From Anabas testudineus (Eukaryota; Chordata; Actinopteri; Anabantiformes; Anabantidae), in contig NC_046627.1 in the NCBI RefSeq assembly GCF_900324465.2, positions 8,895,610 through 8,959,609 of the forward strand: DNA of 64,000 bases, in the 5' to 3' direction. This document shows, one piece after another, positions 1-11,251 of the stretch. The number at the start of each line of letters is the position of its first letter. Positions within the stretch are counted from its first letter, which is position 1. Under the pieces are notes generated by a model, which saw only the letters and a program-made list of their open reading frames with translations, was not told the DNA's origin and did not search any database. The position numbers and the translations under genes are program-made.

Positions 1-116
1 TGCAGTTGGCCAGGAGTGAGCCAACCTTGAGTCCAATCAGTGTGATGATATTGGGTGTGCTGCTGAAAGCTGTCCTGCTCTTTAAAAACACACACCAATT
101 GGGTTTGCAGGTTTCA

Positions 117-1000
<884 letters not shown>

Positions 1001-1163
1001 GAACCAGGCTCAGGGTGGGCGGCCATCTGCCTCGACCAGTTGGCAAGGGCGTACAGAAAATATTTTTCCTGGTAAGTTACAATCCTTAATTAAGCTCTAT
1101 TTGGGGTTGTTCTATGAATCTGTAATCATGGAAAAGAAACTGAAAGTCTTGTTTGTTGATTGG

Positions 1164-2222
1164 TTAGTTATTGATTTGATCTAAGGTAATCTCCATTGGC
1201 TCGTCAGAATCATAATTTGTCTCTGCCCTGAGTATTTCTTCTAAGTAGTTGTTTCCTTTTACTTCCTCTTTAATTGTATTTAATAGTTCATAACTTCTAG
1301 TCTCCTTAAGTAAAATAACGAGTCTTCCAAATATAACGTAGAGAGGACAGGCAAACCCTAAGACAATGCTAAACTCAGTAGCTGCTTCACTCTGATACCA
1401 ATGTCCTCCTCTGTGCATCCCAAATACTCCTTGATCATTAACCACTGGGGAACCAGAGGAGCCTGGACCCATCCGAGTTTTGTAAGTGATGACTTTGTCT
1501 CCCCCATTTCTACCCAGCAATATATTCGCAAAACCTTCTTCTCTTATGATTCTCATGATTTGTGAAGACTTGTTTTTGCCAATAAATAAATGATCATAGA
1601 CAGCCTGCTCCCTCTTCTGTTTCTCAATGATTTCCGTGGATTCCATTTTTTTCTTATCTCCACCGGGATAACCAGAAACTTTACAGCCGCTGCCGTGTAA
1701 AGGTGGTGGAGAAATTCTTTTAAGCAGTCCTGGTGGTAAATTAAAAATCTTTGATAGATGATCTAGACTAAGCTCGAGCAATGCAAAATCACACTTTATG
1801 TCAAATACTTTAACTGTAAATCTGTAGGTTTGCTCAGGTTCATTGCTAAACTGAGCCAACCCATAAACGTCAGAATTTAAATTGTCTCCATGAGTGTAGT
1901 TTTCAAATAAATGGGCATTAGTCATAATAAAGTTGAAAAAAAAGACAAAGCCAGTTCCCTGTGAAATATTAGGAACAAACACTTTACAGACTGACTGGTC
2001 TAGTTCCTGATCTTCATCGATGTTTATACCAAACAGATTTTTCTCAAAATAAGTGAATTTGGAATTGTTAATAAAGCGACTGTCTGTTTTCTCTTCCTCA
2101 TCATAAGTTAACTTTGACTGATTGCTGGCTCTATAACTAAAAATGTCTATGAATAACTGCAGAGAGGTTGAACCATTTACAATGTAATTAAGATATAAAT
2201 GATTGTTGGTCGGCCGTTCCAT
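1164..2222 (-). CDS. fam111a-like: Short FAM111A-like trypsin-fold serine protease (copy 1)
   Basis: The coding exon gives 352 residues from the ATG at 2222. The catalytic triad of the FAM111 family is visible: His104 in TNAHLF, Asp145 in CDFALLEL and Ser256 in GPGSSGSPV. The protein has only a short leader before the protease domain, so it lacks the ubiquitin-like half of the long paralogue at 11252. The exon starts after the acceptor at 2253. The frame is open back to the acceptor, but the upstream exon (donor next to 2840) has an in-frame TAA just before its end, so the ATG at 2222 is the likely start. It is a near duplicate of the gene at 21180, ending earlier, with the shared tail motif DEPME. 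Mammalian FAM111A removes protein obstacles at replication forks and restricts some DNA viruses; the role of this fish copy is unknown. The intact triad and frame argue for a working gene. Confidence 0.85.
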   Translation of the reverse strand: MERPTNNHLYLNYIVNGSTSLQLFIDIFSYRASNQSKLTYDEEEKTDSRFINNSKFTYFEKNLFGINIDEDQELDQSVCKVFVPNISQGTGFVFFFNFIMTNAHLFENYTHGDNLNSDVYGLAQFSNEPEQTYRFTVKVFDIKCDFALLELSLDHLSKIFNLPPGLLKRISPPPLHGSGCKVSGYPGGDKKKMESTEIIEKQKREQAVYDHLFIGKNKSSQIMRIIREEGFANILLGRNGGDKVITYKTRMGPGSSGSPVVNDQGVFGMHRGGHWYQSEAATEFSIVLGFACPLYVIFGRLVILLKETRSYELLNTIKEEVKGNNYLEEILRAETNYDSDEPMEITLDQINN

Positions 2223-2839
2223 ATTCTTCAGAATTTCAGATAAATGTCTGTCCTGCAGAAAAAGAGAAACAAAAGGTAGATAGTAAGGATATTGCAATTA
2301 AATTTTAACATTCTCTCAAGACATATATCAGATATAATGACTGACATCTCAGAATATGACTGAAGGCAATACATATGCCTATATTCTACAGATATAGGCA
2401 GATGGCGGAAGGTGCTGACAATCTGCTAATGTCTGTTTACTGTGTGTGTATATATAAATATATATAAAGTATATCTTTGTAGTTAGAACTGAATTTCCTA
2501 TCTGTGTTCAGCAACTATTTAGTAAAAAGTCAGCGCAGATACAAATTAAACTACATCAAATGGTGACTCTTGTATCCTGTGAAGGGTGGGGCGCAAACAA
2601 AATAACTTTCTTACTCAGCTTTGGTTTAGTATGATGCATAGAGTTTTTTTTTACTACAGCAACAACATGTGTAACATACTGTTGGAAACCTTCATCTTTC
2701 TGCAGATTATGTGGAGTAGTAAAAGGTTTAATTCAAAACAATTATGTGTAATATGTAACATGTTACATTTCAAATAACAACAATGATGATGGAATCGTTT
2801 AGAAATTCCTTCCTGAACATAAAGATAAGGTTACTTTAC

Positions 2840-3360
2840 CTGTTAGTTAAAGATGTCATTCAAAGATAAAAATTTCTGCCAAATGACTAAATGTAAATTC
2901 CATTTGTACTCACTCCACATCCAGTGGTTGTTATAGAGAACAAATATTAATAGTAACCATAACATTACCAATAATATTATAAACAAATTATAATAATAAT
3001 AATAACGATTATCTCTTAACCACTACATTTCCTGAACTGATTGACTGAATGACAACAAAGCAGGCATTCATGAGAGCATAGTCCAACTAGAGAATTATAC
3101 TTTAAAATATGAATTTCAAAGTAAATGATGACTACATGAACAGTATTTAATACACCGTTTCATTTTTATTTATTACTTGCCTGTTTTATAATGTTTAATT
3201 ATCCTTGTTACTTTATTATCTAAAGAACTTTGTGCTCTATTGTACATTCTACCTTGTAGTATTTTTCAGCGTCATTTTGCATTGTATGAAACTATGTGAA
3301 CTGTATGTGTGATCATCCCATTTCTGTATCAACTGAATATTATTGACCACTCTGATGAGT
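2840..3360 (-). promoter_or_regulatory. 5' exon and promoter flank of FAM111-like copy 1
   Basis: A donor reading ACTAACAG|GTAAAGTAAC lies at 2831-2840 on the minus strand. The same sequence stands upstream of the paralogue at 21180 (near 22934). This makes a non-coding first exon, of unclear 5' extent, likely for both short copies. The rest is AT-rich, with a (TAA)n-like stretch near 2990; no confident TATA box or other motif was seen. Confidence 0.5.
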
Positions 3361-3800
3361 TTAAGGAATATTTATTAAATACAAAGTTAACATAGCCCAC
3401 TTAATAATAAAGCTACGTGAGTTTGGTTTGGACATAAGATGCTGGTTTCCTGACAGTTGAGCGATGTCCCCCAGGGCTTTATTCAAGGCCCAATGAGAAG
3501 TTAATCCCATGAACAATACCAATGATAGTAGAATGGAATCAAGTTGGACTCTTCTGTTTCTTCTGCACATGTTATTTTCACTGAACACATTGGACTGGAA
3601 TCCATTCCATTTAACTATCATTGGGCCTTGAATAAAGGCCTGGGGGACACCACTGTAAGTGCATATGGACTTGTTAAAGTTCAAAACTCTGAAGGTCAGT
3701 GCAAGGAGCGGATTCAGGCTGCTTCGAAGGCTCATCGGACTGTACCATACTCTGCCACCTGTGAGGGGGAATTTAGATTGGCATGTTGTGGACTATGTTA
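3361..3800. pseudogene. Scrambled relic of RNF175 last exon and 3' UTR
   Basis: Sequence at about 3361-3450 matches the RNF175 3' UTR at about 23525-23635 on the same strand. The stretch 3465-3525 matches the end of RNF175's final coding exon (codons for the terminal SLGLE and stop) at 24450-24500. From about 3597 to 3730 the stop-codon region and proximal 3' UTR recur in the opposite orientation, preceded at 3551-3590 by another inverted piece. This is a collateral passenger of the duplication that made FAM111-like copy 1, later deleted and partly inverted. It does not encode a product. Confidence 0.8.
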
Positions 3801-3879
3801 ATTTATATTTGTTAATTTAGTTAATTAGTCCTTTTTTGGATGGAGTTATTTTTAAAGGAGATTTTATAATGAATAATTC

Positions 3880-4100
3880 AATGTAATTCAGTTCAATTCA
3901 GTTTATATGTTTAGCAAAAAATCACAAAAAAAAATATCCAAAATCACTTTACTGTACGTAGTACAGAATTAAATAAACATGTACTACATAGAGTTGTATA
4001 GAAAACCCCAACAAATTAAATTCCCAACACCTTAGTTCAAATATGTGAGATCGCTTTTCTTGCCTAGTCATGAAGGTAAATTTAAAGGTCAAAGTAGTGC
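3880..4100. repeat. Degraded teleost interspersed repeat
   Basis: The stretch from ATTCAGTTTATATGTTTAGC to about 4020 resembles the head of the 31130 repeat family and has a twin at 16775-16920. The two copies flank the equivalent 5'-exon relics at 4141 and 17107, so they were duplicated together with those relics. Confidence 0.5.
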
Positions 4101-4260
4101 TAGTTAAGACTGTATTTGTAAAGAAAGAATCTATGTGTCTTACCTTGATTTTAGTCGTTCTGCTCTGAAAATTTGCTTGAAGTGAGGGAGCACAGATTGA
4201 ATTATGTGGACGGTCTACTGGGCGGATCCTGAGTTGTTATTTGATTGGTACATTCTGAGT
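4100..4260 (-). pseudogene. Duplicate of the FAM111 distal 5' exon and core promoter
   Basis: This block aligns with 17070-17235. Both contain a minus-strand splice donor, ATCAAG|GTAAGACAC. The copy here has ACG where the other has ATG, and it has lost the GC-box run (GGCGGGG on the plus strand near 17175) while keeping a CCAAT element (ATTGG at about 4235). No gene body follows directly, so it is either a dead promoter copy or a far-upstream alternative first exon for copy 1. Confidence 0.5.
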
Positions 4261-4413
4261 CACACTTTTACAACAAGCACTAATCTAAGACCAGATTTAG
4301 ACAGATCACAGTAAAGCATAAAACATATGTTAGAATCATATTTTAGCTGGTTAGTTTTTATATTTTCCTGATGTCGATTTTACTATTATATTTCAGAGAC
4401 CTGTGATTGAATC

Positions 4414-4425
4414 AGTTGCAGTTTC
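4414..4425 (-). promoter_or_regulatory. Degenerate ISRE-like site, unit 1
   Basis: The plus strand reads AGTTGCAGTTTC, one substitution from the interferon-stimulated response element core AGTTTCNNTTTC. It lies at the same place in the repeated unit as the sites at 5656 and 8031. Confidence 0.35.
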
Positions 4426-5154
4426 AGCTTTGTATGTCATCAACAAACACTGAACATGTTACAGAGAAAAGAAAACCTTGTGACAGGAGGAGGAAAACAG
4501 AGAGTTGTCTTAGTGCCACATATGATTCTAAAAAAGGTGTGATGTGAAAAATGAGGCCAAACTGGAAAGTGACTAACAAGCACATGCCTTCAGTTGAACT
4601 TGAAACATAACCCACACCTCTACACAGAAACACATTCTCATTGTCTAATCAGATGCTGTGCAATAAAGTCTGATGGCGAGACTTTTTGTTGCCAGTGCCA
4701 TTTTGGTGTAATGAAAATTTCTCTTCTTTCAGCTATTGAGACAGTTCTTTTGTCATTGCCACATTTTTCTATTTAGCTTGGATGTAGCAAACTACAAATG
4801 GATGCTAGTGCCAAGTTTGTAGAAATTCCCTCATCCACCCGTTTGTCCATGCCTTTAGACACTAGTCTAAATAGCAAACAACTACATACAGGTGGCGTCA
4901 TGACTGGGTCCTGCACAAATCTGCTGTCCTGGAGGCACAAAGACTGAAGGCATACAAACCCACACAGTTACAGTATCATTGTTAAGTTCCCAAAAGCTGA
5001 ACTGCGCCTGTGGTAAAATTTGGTTTGCAATAATTTGGCGGCAGTTCATGTAATCACATTCCTTACCAACAGAGTTTCCTGTAAGTTTTCCTGTTTGTGT
5101 TCAGCAGCCACAAACTAATTAAATAACAACTAACAAAATAACTTTCTCACTGAA

Positions 5155-5460
<306 letters not shown>

Positions 5461-5655
5461 ATGTTATTTACTAGACACCATCCTGATCCTCAGTCTCACC
5501 TTTACAACAAACCCTAATCTATGACCGGTTTTAAAGAAAGATCCAAGCGTTTAATTAAATGTTTTAGAATCAGATTTCACTTAATGCAAAAGCAAAATCG
5601 CCAGTTTTCCTGATCCTGATTTTACTGTTCTATTTCAGAGACCTGTGATTGAATC

Positions 5656-5667
5656 AGTTTTAGTTTC
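5656..5667 (-). promoter_or_regulatory. ISRE-like site, unit 2
   Basis: The plus strand reads AGTTTTAGTTTC, one base from the AGTTTCNNTTTC consensus, at the same unit position as the perfect match at 8031. Confidence 0.4.
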
Positions 5668-6778
5668 AGTCATGTAAGTACACAACTAACATTGAGACAC
5701 GTTATAAGAGAAAATCATGTGGTGACAGGAGGAGAACAGCAGGAAGTTGTCTTCGTGCCACGTATAATTCTGGAATGATCTGATGTGAAAAATGAGGCCA
5801 AACCAGAAAATGGAAACAAAAGATGTCTTAATGGAGACAAGGACGTGCCTTAAGTTGAACTTTAAACATAAGACACACCCACACCTCCACACACAAACAC
5901 AGTTTTATTGTTTAAGGAGAGGCTGAGAAAATATAACCACAAAGCTCAGTAATGTTCCTTTTCAACTTTATTGTACAGTGCTATTGTTAAACTGAAAGCA
6001 CTTTATTAGTCAACAAGGTAAAAGTGAAATAACACATTATGTAGCTAGCTGCTTTTTAAGCTTAAATTTCATCATATGTCTTAAAATGAAACCTTTTTTT
6101 CCTGGATGCGACAGCCGTCTCAAACCAGCCTCTCCACTCTTGAACCGGTGGTTTCATCTTAGCAGTGAAATCACATCAGCACAAAGACAGGGGACAGTGA
6201 GCAAGAGGAATGATAGTGACTGATAGCTCTACCCCTTTTTTCCCCAAAGACACTAGTCTAAATAACAAAACTTCATACAGGGCCCATAAAGGAGGCACCA
6301 TAACTGGGTCCTGCACAAATCTGCAGGCACGAAGACTGAAGGCAAACAAACCCGCAGAGTTACAGTCTCATTATTAAGCTCCCAGAAGCTGAACTGCAGC
6401 TGTGGTAAAATTTGTTTTGCGATAATTTGGCGGCACTTCATGTAATCACATTCTAGTTTACCAATGGATTCTAGTGACAAATTTGTAGAAATTCCCTCAT
6501 GGAGGTCATTTGTTCATCTCATCACAAGAATGGAGAGAATGGGTCCAAGGCCTTGAGAAAATTTTCAAGACATTGTCTCAAGACATACACCAGATATAGT
6601 GACTGACATATCATGAGCCTTTCCTATACAGATAAAGGCAGGTGACTGAAGGTGCTGATGATCTGCTAGTGCGTCTGTCTTAGAACAACAGAGTTTCTTG
6701 TAAGTTTTTGTAAGTTTGGGTTCAGCAAACCATACATCAAATGGTGACTCATGCATGAAGGGTGTGGTGGAGATAAAA

Positions 6779-7103
<325 letters not shown>

Positions 7104-7159
7104 TCATTTACTAAACACTAACCTGATCCTGAGTCTCACCTTTACAACAAGCTCTAATC

Positions 7160-7904
7160 CAGGGGTGTCAAACTCATTTTAGTTCAGGGGCCGCATACAG
7201 TGTAATTTGATGTCAAGTGCGCCGGATGAACTATCTTTTTTACAAAACATGTTATGAAGAAAGTCAGATTTCTCAAGAAAAACATGTAATTTGCTTCAGT
7301 TTATCATTTACAAGTGTGCATTACAACTGATCACAGCGATTGGACAAAAGGCACAAAACACAAAAGTCACAGATATTTAAATCTGAAAAATACGGTAGCC
7401 TATTGCAATTTAACAGTAAATCAACTTAACAACATTTAGGAATTATTTTTACTCCATTTTCCACATGTGTAATAATTCTCAAAACCTAAATTGACTCCCC
7501 ACATCTTACAAACCTCTAAGATGTGGGAACACAAAAGTGTTGGCCATTTTAAAAGTTTACAAAACAAAGTAATTACCTGGCCTGTAAAATTAAGATTTAT
7601 ACATGAAACACATATAAAAAATACATACATAAACTTTATGACCAAATTTTTTTTGTAGTGAAGCTGGTGACTAACATCTTCTAGTTGTCCCTGCAGGCTA
7701 TCGTGTTTTTCACTATCCTGAGTCTCATTGTGGTGCCGATTATATATTAAAATATATTATGTGTTATATTCCTATAACACTGATAGTGTTGCATAGACAC
7801 AGCACACAGGTTTTCCGTTCAGCTCTGTGAATAAATAGGAAGCGGTCCATTTTTCTTGAAAAACTCTACACTTGGAGTTTTTCTCTCCTTTTTGAGAGGT
7901 TTTA
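7160..7904. mobile_element. Insertion with hAT-like CAGGGGTGTC end
   Basis: Comparison with the sister unit at 5515-5535 shows roughly 745 extra bases here. The left end, CAGGGGTGTCAAACTCATTT, is a well-known vertebrate hAT-type terminus. I could not find the matching inverted end or a clear target duplication on the right, so the right boundary may be truncated. No open frame of note. Confidence 0.6.
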
Positions 7905-8030
7905 AAGACAGACCCTAGAAAAGCATTTAATGATATGTTTTAGAATCAGATTTTACTAAATGCAAAAGCAAATTGCCAGTTTTCCTGATCCTGATTTTAC
8001 TGTTCTTTTACAGAGACCTGTGATTGAATC

Positions 8031-8042
8031 AGTTTCAGTTTC
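8031..8042 (-). promoter_or_regulatory. Perfect ISRE core, unit 3
   Basis: The plus strand reads AGTTTCAGTTTC, so the minus strand reads GAAACTGAAACT, a full match to the interferon-stimulated response element bound by ISGF3 and IRFs. Flanks are conserved with 5640-5680. Whether it still drives anything is unknown: the nearest minus-strand FAM111 exons lie kilobases away. Confidence 0.45.
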
Positions 8043-8281
8043 AGTTATGTAAGTACACAACTAACACTAAGACACGTTATAAGAGAAATCATGTGACAGG
8101 AGGAGAACAGCAGGAAGTTGTCTTCATGCCACGTATGATTCTGGAAAGGTCTGATGTGAAAAATGAGGCCAAACCAGAAATTGGAAACAAAAGATGTCTT
8201 AATGGAGACAAGGACGTGCCTTAAGTTGAACTTTCAACATAAGACACACCCACACCTCCACACACAAACACAGTTTTATTG

Positions 8282-8776
8282 TTTAAGGAGAGGCTGAGAC
8301 AAAATAATAATAATAATAATAATAGTAATTATAATAACAATAATAATAATAATAACAATAATACTAAATTTTATTTAAAAGCACCTTTCAGAACACTGAA
8401 GGACACTGTACAATCAACAATAAATCAACACAGGACAAAACAGACTATATAAGCACAAATGTAGATTTGTTAGTAGGCGATCTTAAACAGGTATGTTTTG
8501 AGTTTGAACTTGAAGATAGGAAGAGAGTCAGTGTTACGGATGTCCTGTGGTATTGAATTCCATAGAGCAGGGGCAGAACGGCATACGCGGGATTTTAAAG
8601 TCTATTCTGTATTTAACTGGGAGCCAGAGTTGTTGCAGGGTAGGGGTAGTGTGCTCGGAAGTGGAGGTTTTTGTGATGATGCGAGCAGCTGAGTTTTGAA
8701 CAAGTTGGAGCTTATGAAGCAATTTTTTAGGGAGACCGAAGAGAGTTGCAATAATCAATTCGAGAGTCGACCACAA
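8282..8776 (-). mobile_element. Truncated LINE (L2/CR1-like reverse transcriptase tail) with (ATT)n end
   Basis: On the minus strand, 8776-8534 encodes the C-terminal reverse-transcriptase region (KLQLVQNSAARIIT, then WLPVKYRIDFKI). It is followed by a 3' UTR and a (TAA/ATT)n tail at 8302-8365. The flanking array sequence resumes at 8772, and the empty version is seen at 5925-5935, so this is a 5'-truncated insertion into the array unit. Confidence 0.8.
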
Positions 8777-8939
8777 AGCTCAGTAATGTCCCTTTTCAAC
8801 TTTATTGTACAGTGCTATTGGCCATGACTGGGACCTGCACAAGTCTAAAGGCAAAAAGAAAAAACAACACACAGTTACATTTCAGGGGTGTATGTAAGTG
8901 AATCCACTTCATTAAACAAGGAGAACAGGCCAAAACCAG

Positions 8940-9080
8940 CACCCCCAAGGCTTGGTCTCTAATATCTCTGGAGCTGAGTGGAACTTAATAGCTGATAACG
9001 ATCGGTTGCTACTACCTGACATTTTGCTGTGGTCTATTCCCACAAAGACGATCTTCATGGTCGAGTTGACAGTGGGGCAA
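8940..9080 (+). mobile_element. Short fragment of a retroelement ORF
   Basis: The plus strand encodes ISGAEWNLIADNDRLLLP, then ILLWSIPTKTIFMVELTV. I recognise this as a C-terminal stretch common in repeated fish LINE-like polyproteins. It is a fragment; the frame closes soon after. Confidence 0.45.
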
Positions 9081-9144
9081 GGGAGAGCTGGGGTCCCCAG
9101 ATGTGAGGTCAGCAGCTGGACCCTCTTGCAGTGGTCTCAGTGAT

Positions 9145-9858
9145 GCAGTACATTAGTGAGATTTTAGTGAAATTAAAGCTAATATCAGCAGAAAAATACT
9201 TTTACTGAATGCATCTGGTAAGCACAGTTACAGGGCACATGCAGCCATGTTAGATTAAAGTAAACTACAAAAAAAAAAACTAAACCAATTTCTAAAATGT
9301 GTGTTTGTTCATTTTACAAAGTATCTTAAGGAACCTTAGATAATTAGGTAAAGGCCTAACAGAATCATATTGAATTACATGTCTATATAAATATATAAAA
9401 CCCACCTTTTTCCTCTTAATGTGAGTTCCAAGGTGTTACTATCCCTTTATGCTGCTAGATGGGTGGAAAACCTCTTGTTACCTGACTTTGAGAATCCAGA
9501 GTCATGACATATTTTAAAGATTATTACTTGTTATCACTGCTATTCAGTTTTTACCACATCAAGGAAGAAGAGTTGTGTTTTTAGTGTAGATGTCGCCACC
9601 TTGTGGCAATTCTCAAGTATTTAACTTTTAGGCTCCTGAGTCAGGAGGTATACTGTGCAAGCACTTTTTTTGTTTTTTTTTTTTTTTTAAATAATGAGAA
9701 TTTTTTTTATATCTTGACCTTGACCTCAGTATGACTCATTTACAAATGTCATCTTTCATAATATAAAATACTACGTTGTTTATTTTAACTTAACATTTAT
9801 GACAGTACATGTCAGCATGCTGAACCACATTTAACCTTCTCTCTGGTTTAACCTATAG
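9145..9858. other. Gene-free stretch upstream of the TIR exon
   Basis: AT-rich sequence with a poly(T) run near 9666-9690. I looked for earlier TLR exons (leucine-rich repeats, transmembrane segment, start of the TIR domain) on the plus strand and saw none. Confidence 0.6.
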
Positions 9859-10267
9859 CGACACTAGTGAGGACTCTATGAATCCCTCAAATTCATATCG
9901 GCCACTGAACCTGTGCCTCCACAAGCGAGACTTTCTTCCTGGACAGTGGGTTGTGGACAACATCATGAGCGCCATGGAGCGTAGCCGGCGAACTGTCTTC
10001 ATCCTCTCAGAGAATTTTGTTCAGTCTGACTGGTGCCGCTATGAGTTGGACTTCTCCCACTTCTGGCTTTTTGATGGGCAGTCTGGCAAAGATGCGGCCA
10101 TCTTGATCTTACTGGAACCACTGTCCAAGGACGATGTCCCCAAGCGATTTTGCAAACTACGCAAACTCATGAGCTCCACCACCTACCTGAAGTGGCCACA
10201 GGAGGAAGAGAGGAGAGGGGAGTTCTGGAGGAGTCTCCGGAGTGCTTTAAGAGTAAAGGACGACTGA
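9859..10267 (+). pseudogene. tlr2: Orphan TLR2-type TIR exon
   Basis: After a possible acceptor (CTATAG at 9853-9858) an open frame encodes about 135 residues of a Toll/IL-1 receptor domain. It begins with [20 protein letters not shown] (the BB loop with its RDFxPG box) and continues through [19 protein letters not shown] and [20 protein letters not shown] to FWRSLRSAL before a stop. This is the C-terminal part of a TLR2-family cytoplasmic domain, which in the intact receptor recruits MyD88/MAL. The first strand and helix of the TIR domain and the whole ectodomain are absent from the 9.8 kb upstream. The frame is undamaged and the box residues are present, so it is either a recently orphaned exon or the last exon of a gene starting outside the window. 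The order TLR2(+), RNF175(-) is the same as in human. TLR1-group membership cannot be excluded. Confidence 0.75.
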
Positions 10268-11251
10268 GAGAGAAAGACAAAATCCTTGAAAAAAAAGGAC
10301 CTAAAGGAAAAATTAAGAACATAAGCATCCTCGAAAGAAAGTAAACAAACAAATAAAAAAGTGTATAAAAGAAAGTTAAGTTAATTTTATTTGTATAGAA
10401 ATTTTCACTCACACCAGTATAAAAGCAAACTAATTAGTATTGTAAAATCAAATCAACTGAAAAGATGAAAATTGGTCTCATTGGGCTTTACTATCTGCTC
10501 ATTATTGACACTGTCTGTCCTCAGTAGTAAACAAAGGAAAGAAAAAAGTGAGAGGAGTAAAGTAGACAAAATAAAGGAGGCACATTTTGGTAGCTGCACT
10601 CATGGTTCCTCTGATTCCTGGACACATGTTGAAGTGACCCTGGACAAGACACTGTCCACTGAACCCTTGTTGTCTCATACAGATCATACATAAAGTATCA
10701 CTTATTATTATTACAGTTCTGGAGTCATTCTCTCTATGATTTTTAGCTGCGTGTAACGTTTACTTGTACTAAACATCACCTAAAAACGTGGCATCATGTT
10801 GAAATGACTATTTGATGAGCTGCTAGTTTGTAATTTCTTGTCAGATTTGCGGGGAAAAAGAAGAAGAAATGGATATTGAACAATGAAAGTGAGTTTTAAT
10901 ACAGTAGTTTTAAAAGAATACTATAAAACAACAGGACACTGAAAGTCGTAAAGTCGTCTTACTTCACAGGTTAACAGCTGCTTGATCTGGATACAGCAGA
11001 TCAACTAGGTTCCCCATTAAAGTTAAAATAAAATATCAATAAAAGCAACAACAGCTGATGATTATAATTATAGAAGGTGAAACAAACTAACTAAAGAAAA
11101 AAATGCTTTAACAGTGAAGTATAAAACATTTGCTGGGTTAACAAATTTGCATTTGGTCAATTGTTTGGTCAAACTGTGCTTCTGTCACTTCTGGATTTTG
11201 TGAACTAGAGGTTATACAGCTCAATGTGTTCAGGATCCTCTGAATACACCA
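10268..11251. other. Intergenic stretch
   Basis: AT-rich sequence, with a short trace of the teleost repeat at 10375-10420. Nothing gene-like was seen on either strand. It must hold the 3' UTR of the FAM111 gene that ends at 11252; the first minus-strand AATAAA I see is around 10387. Confidence 0.5.
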
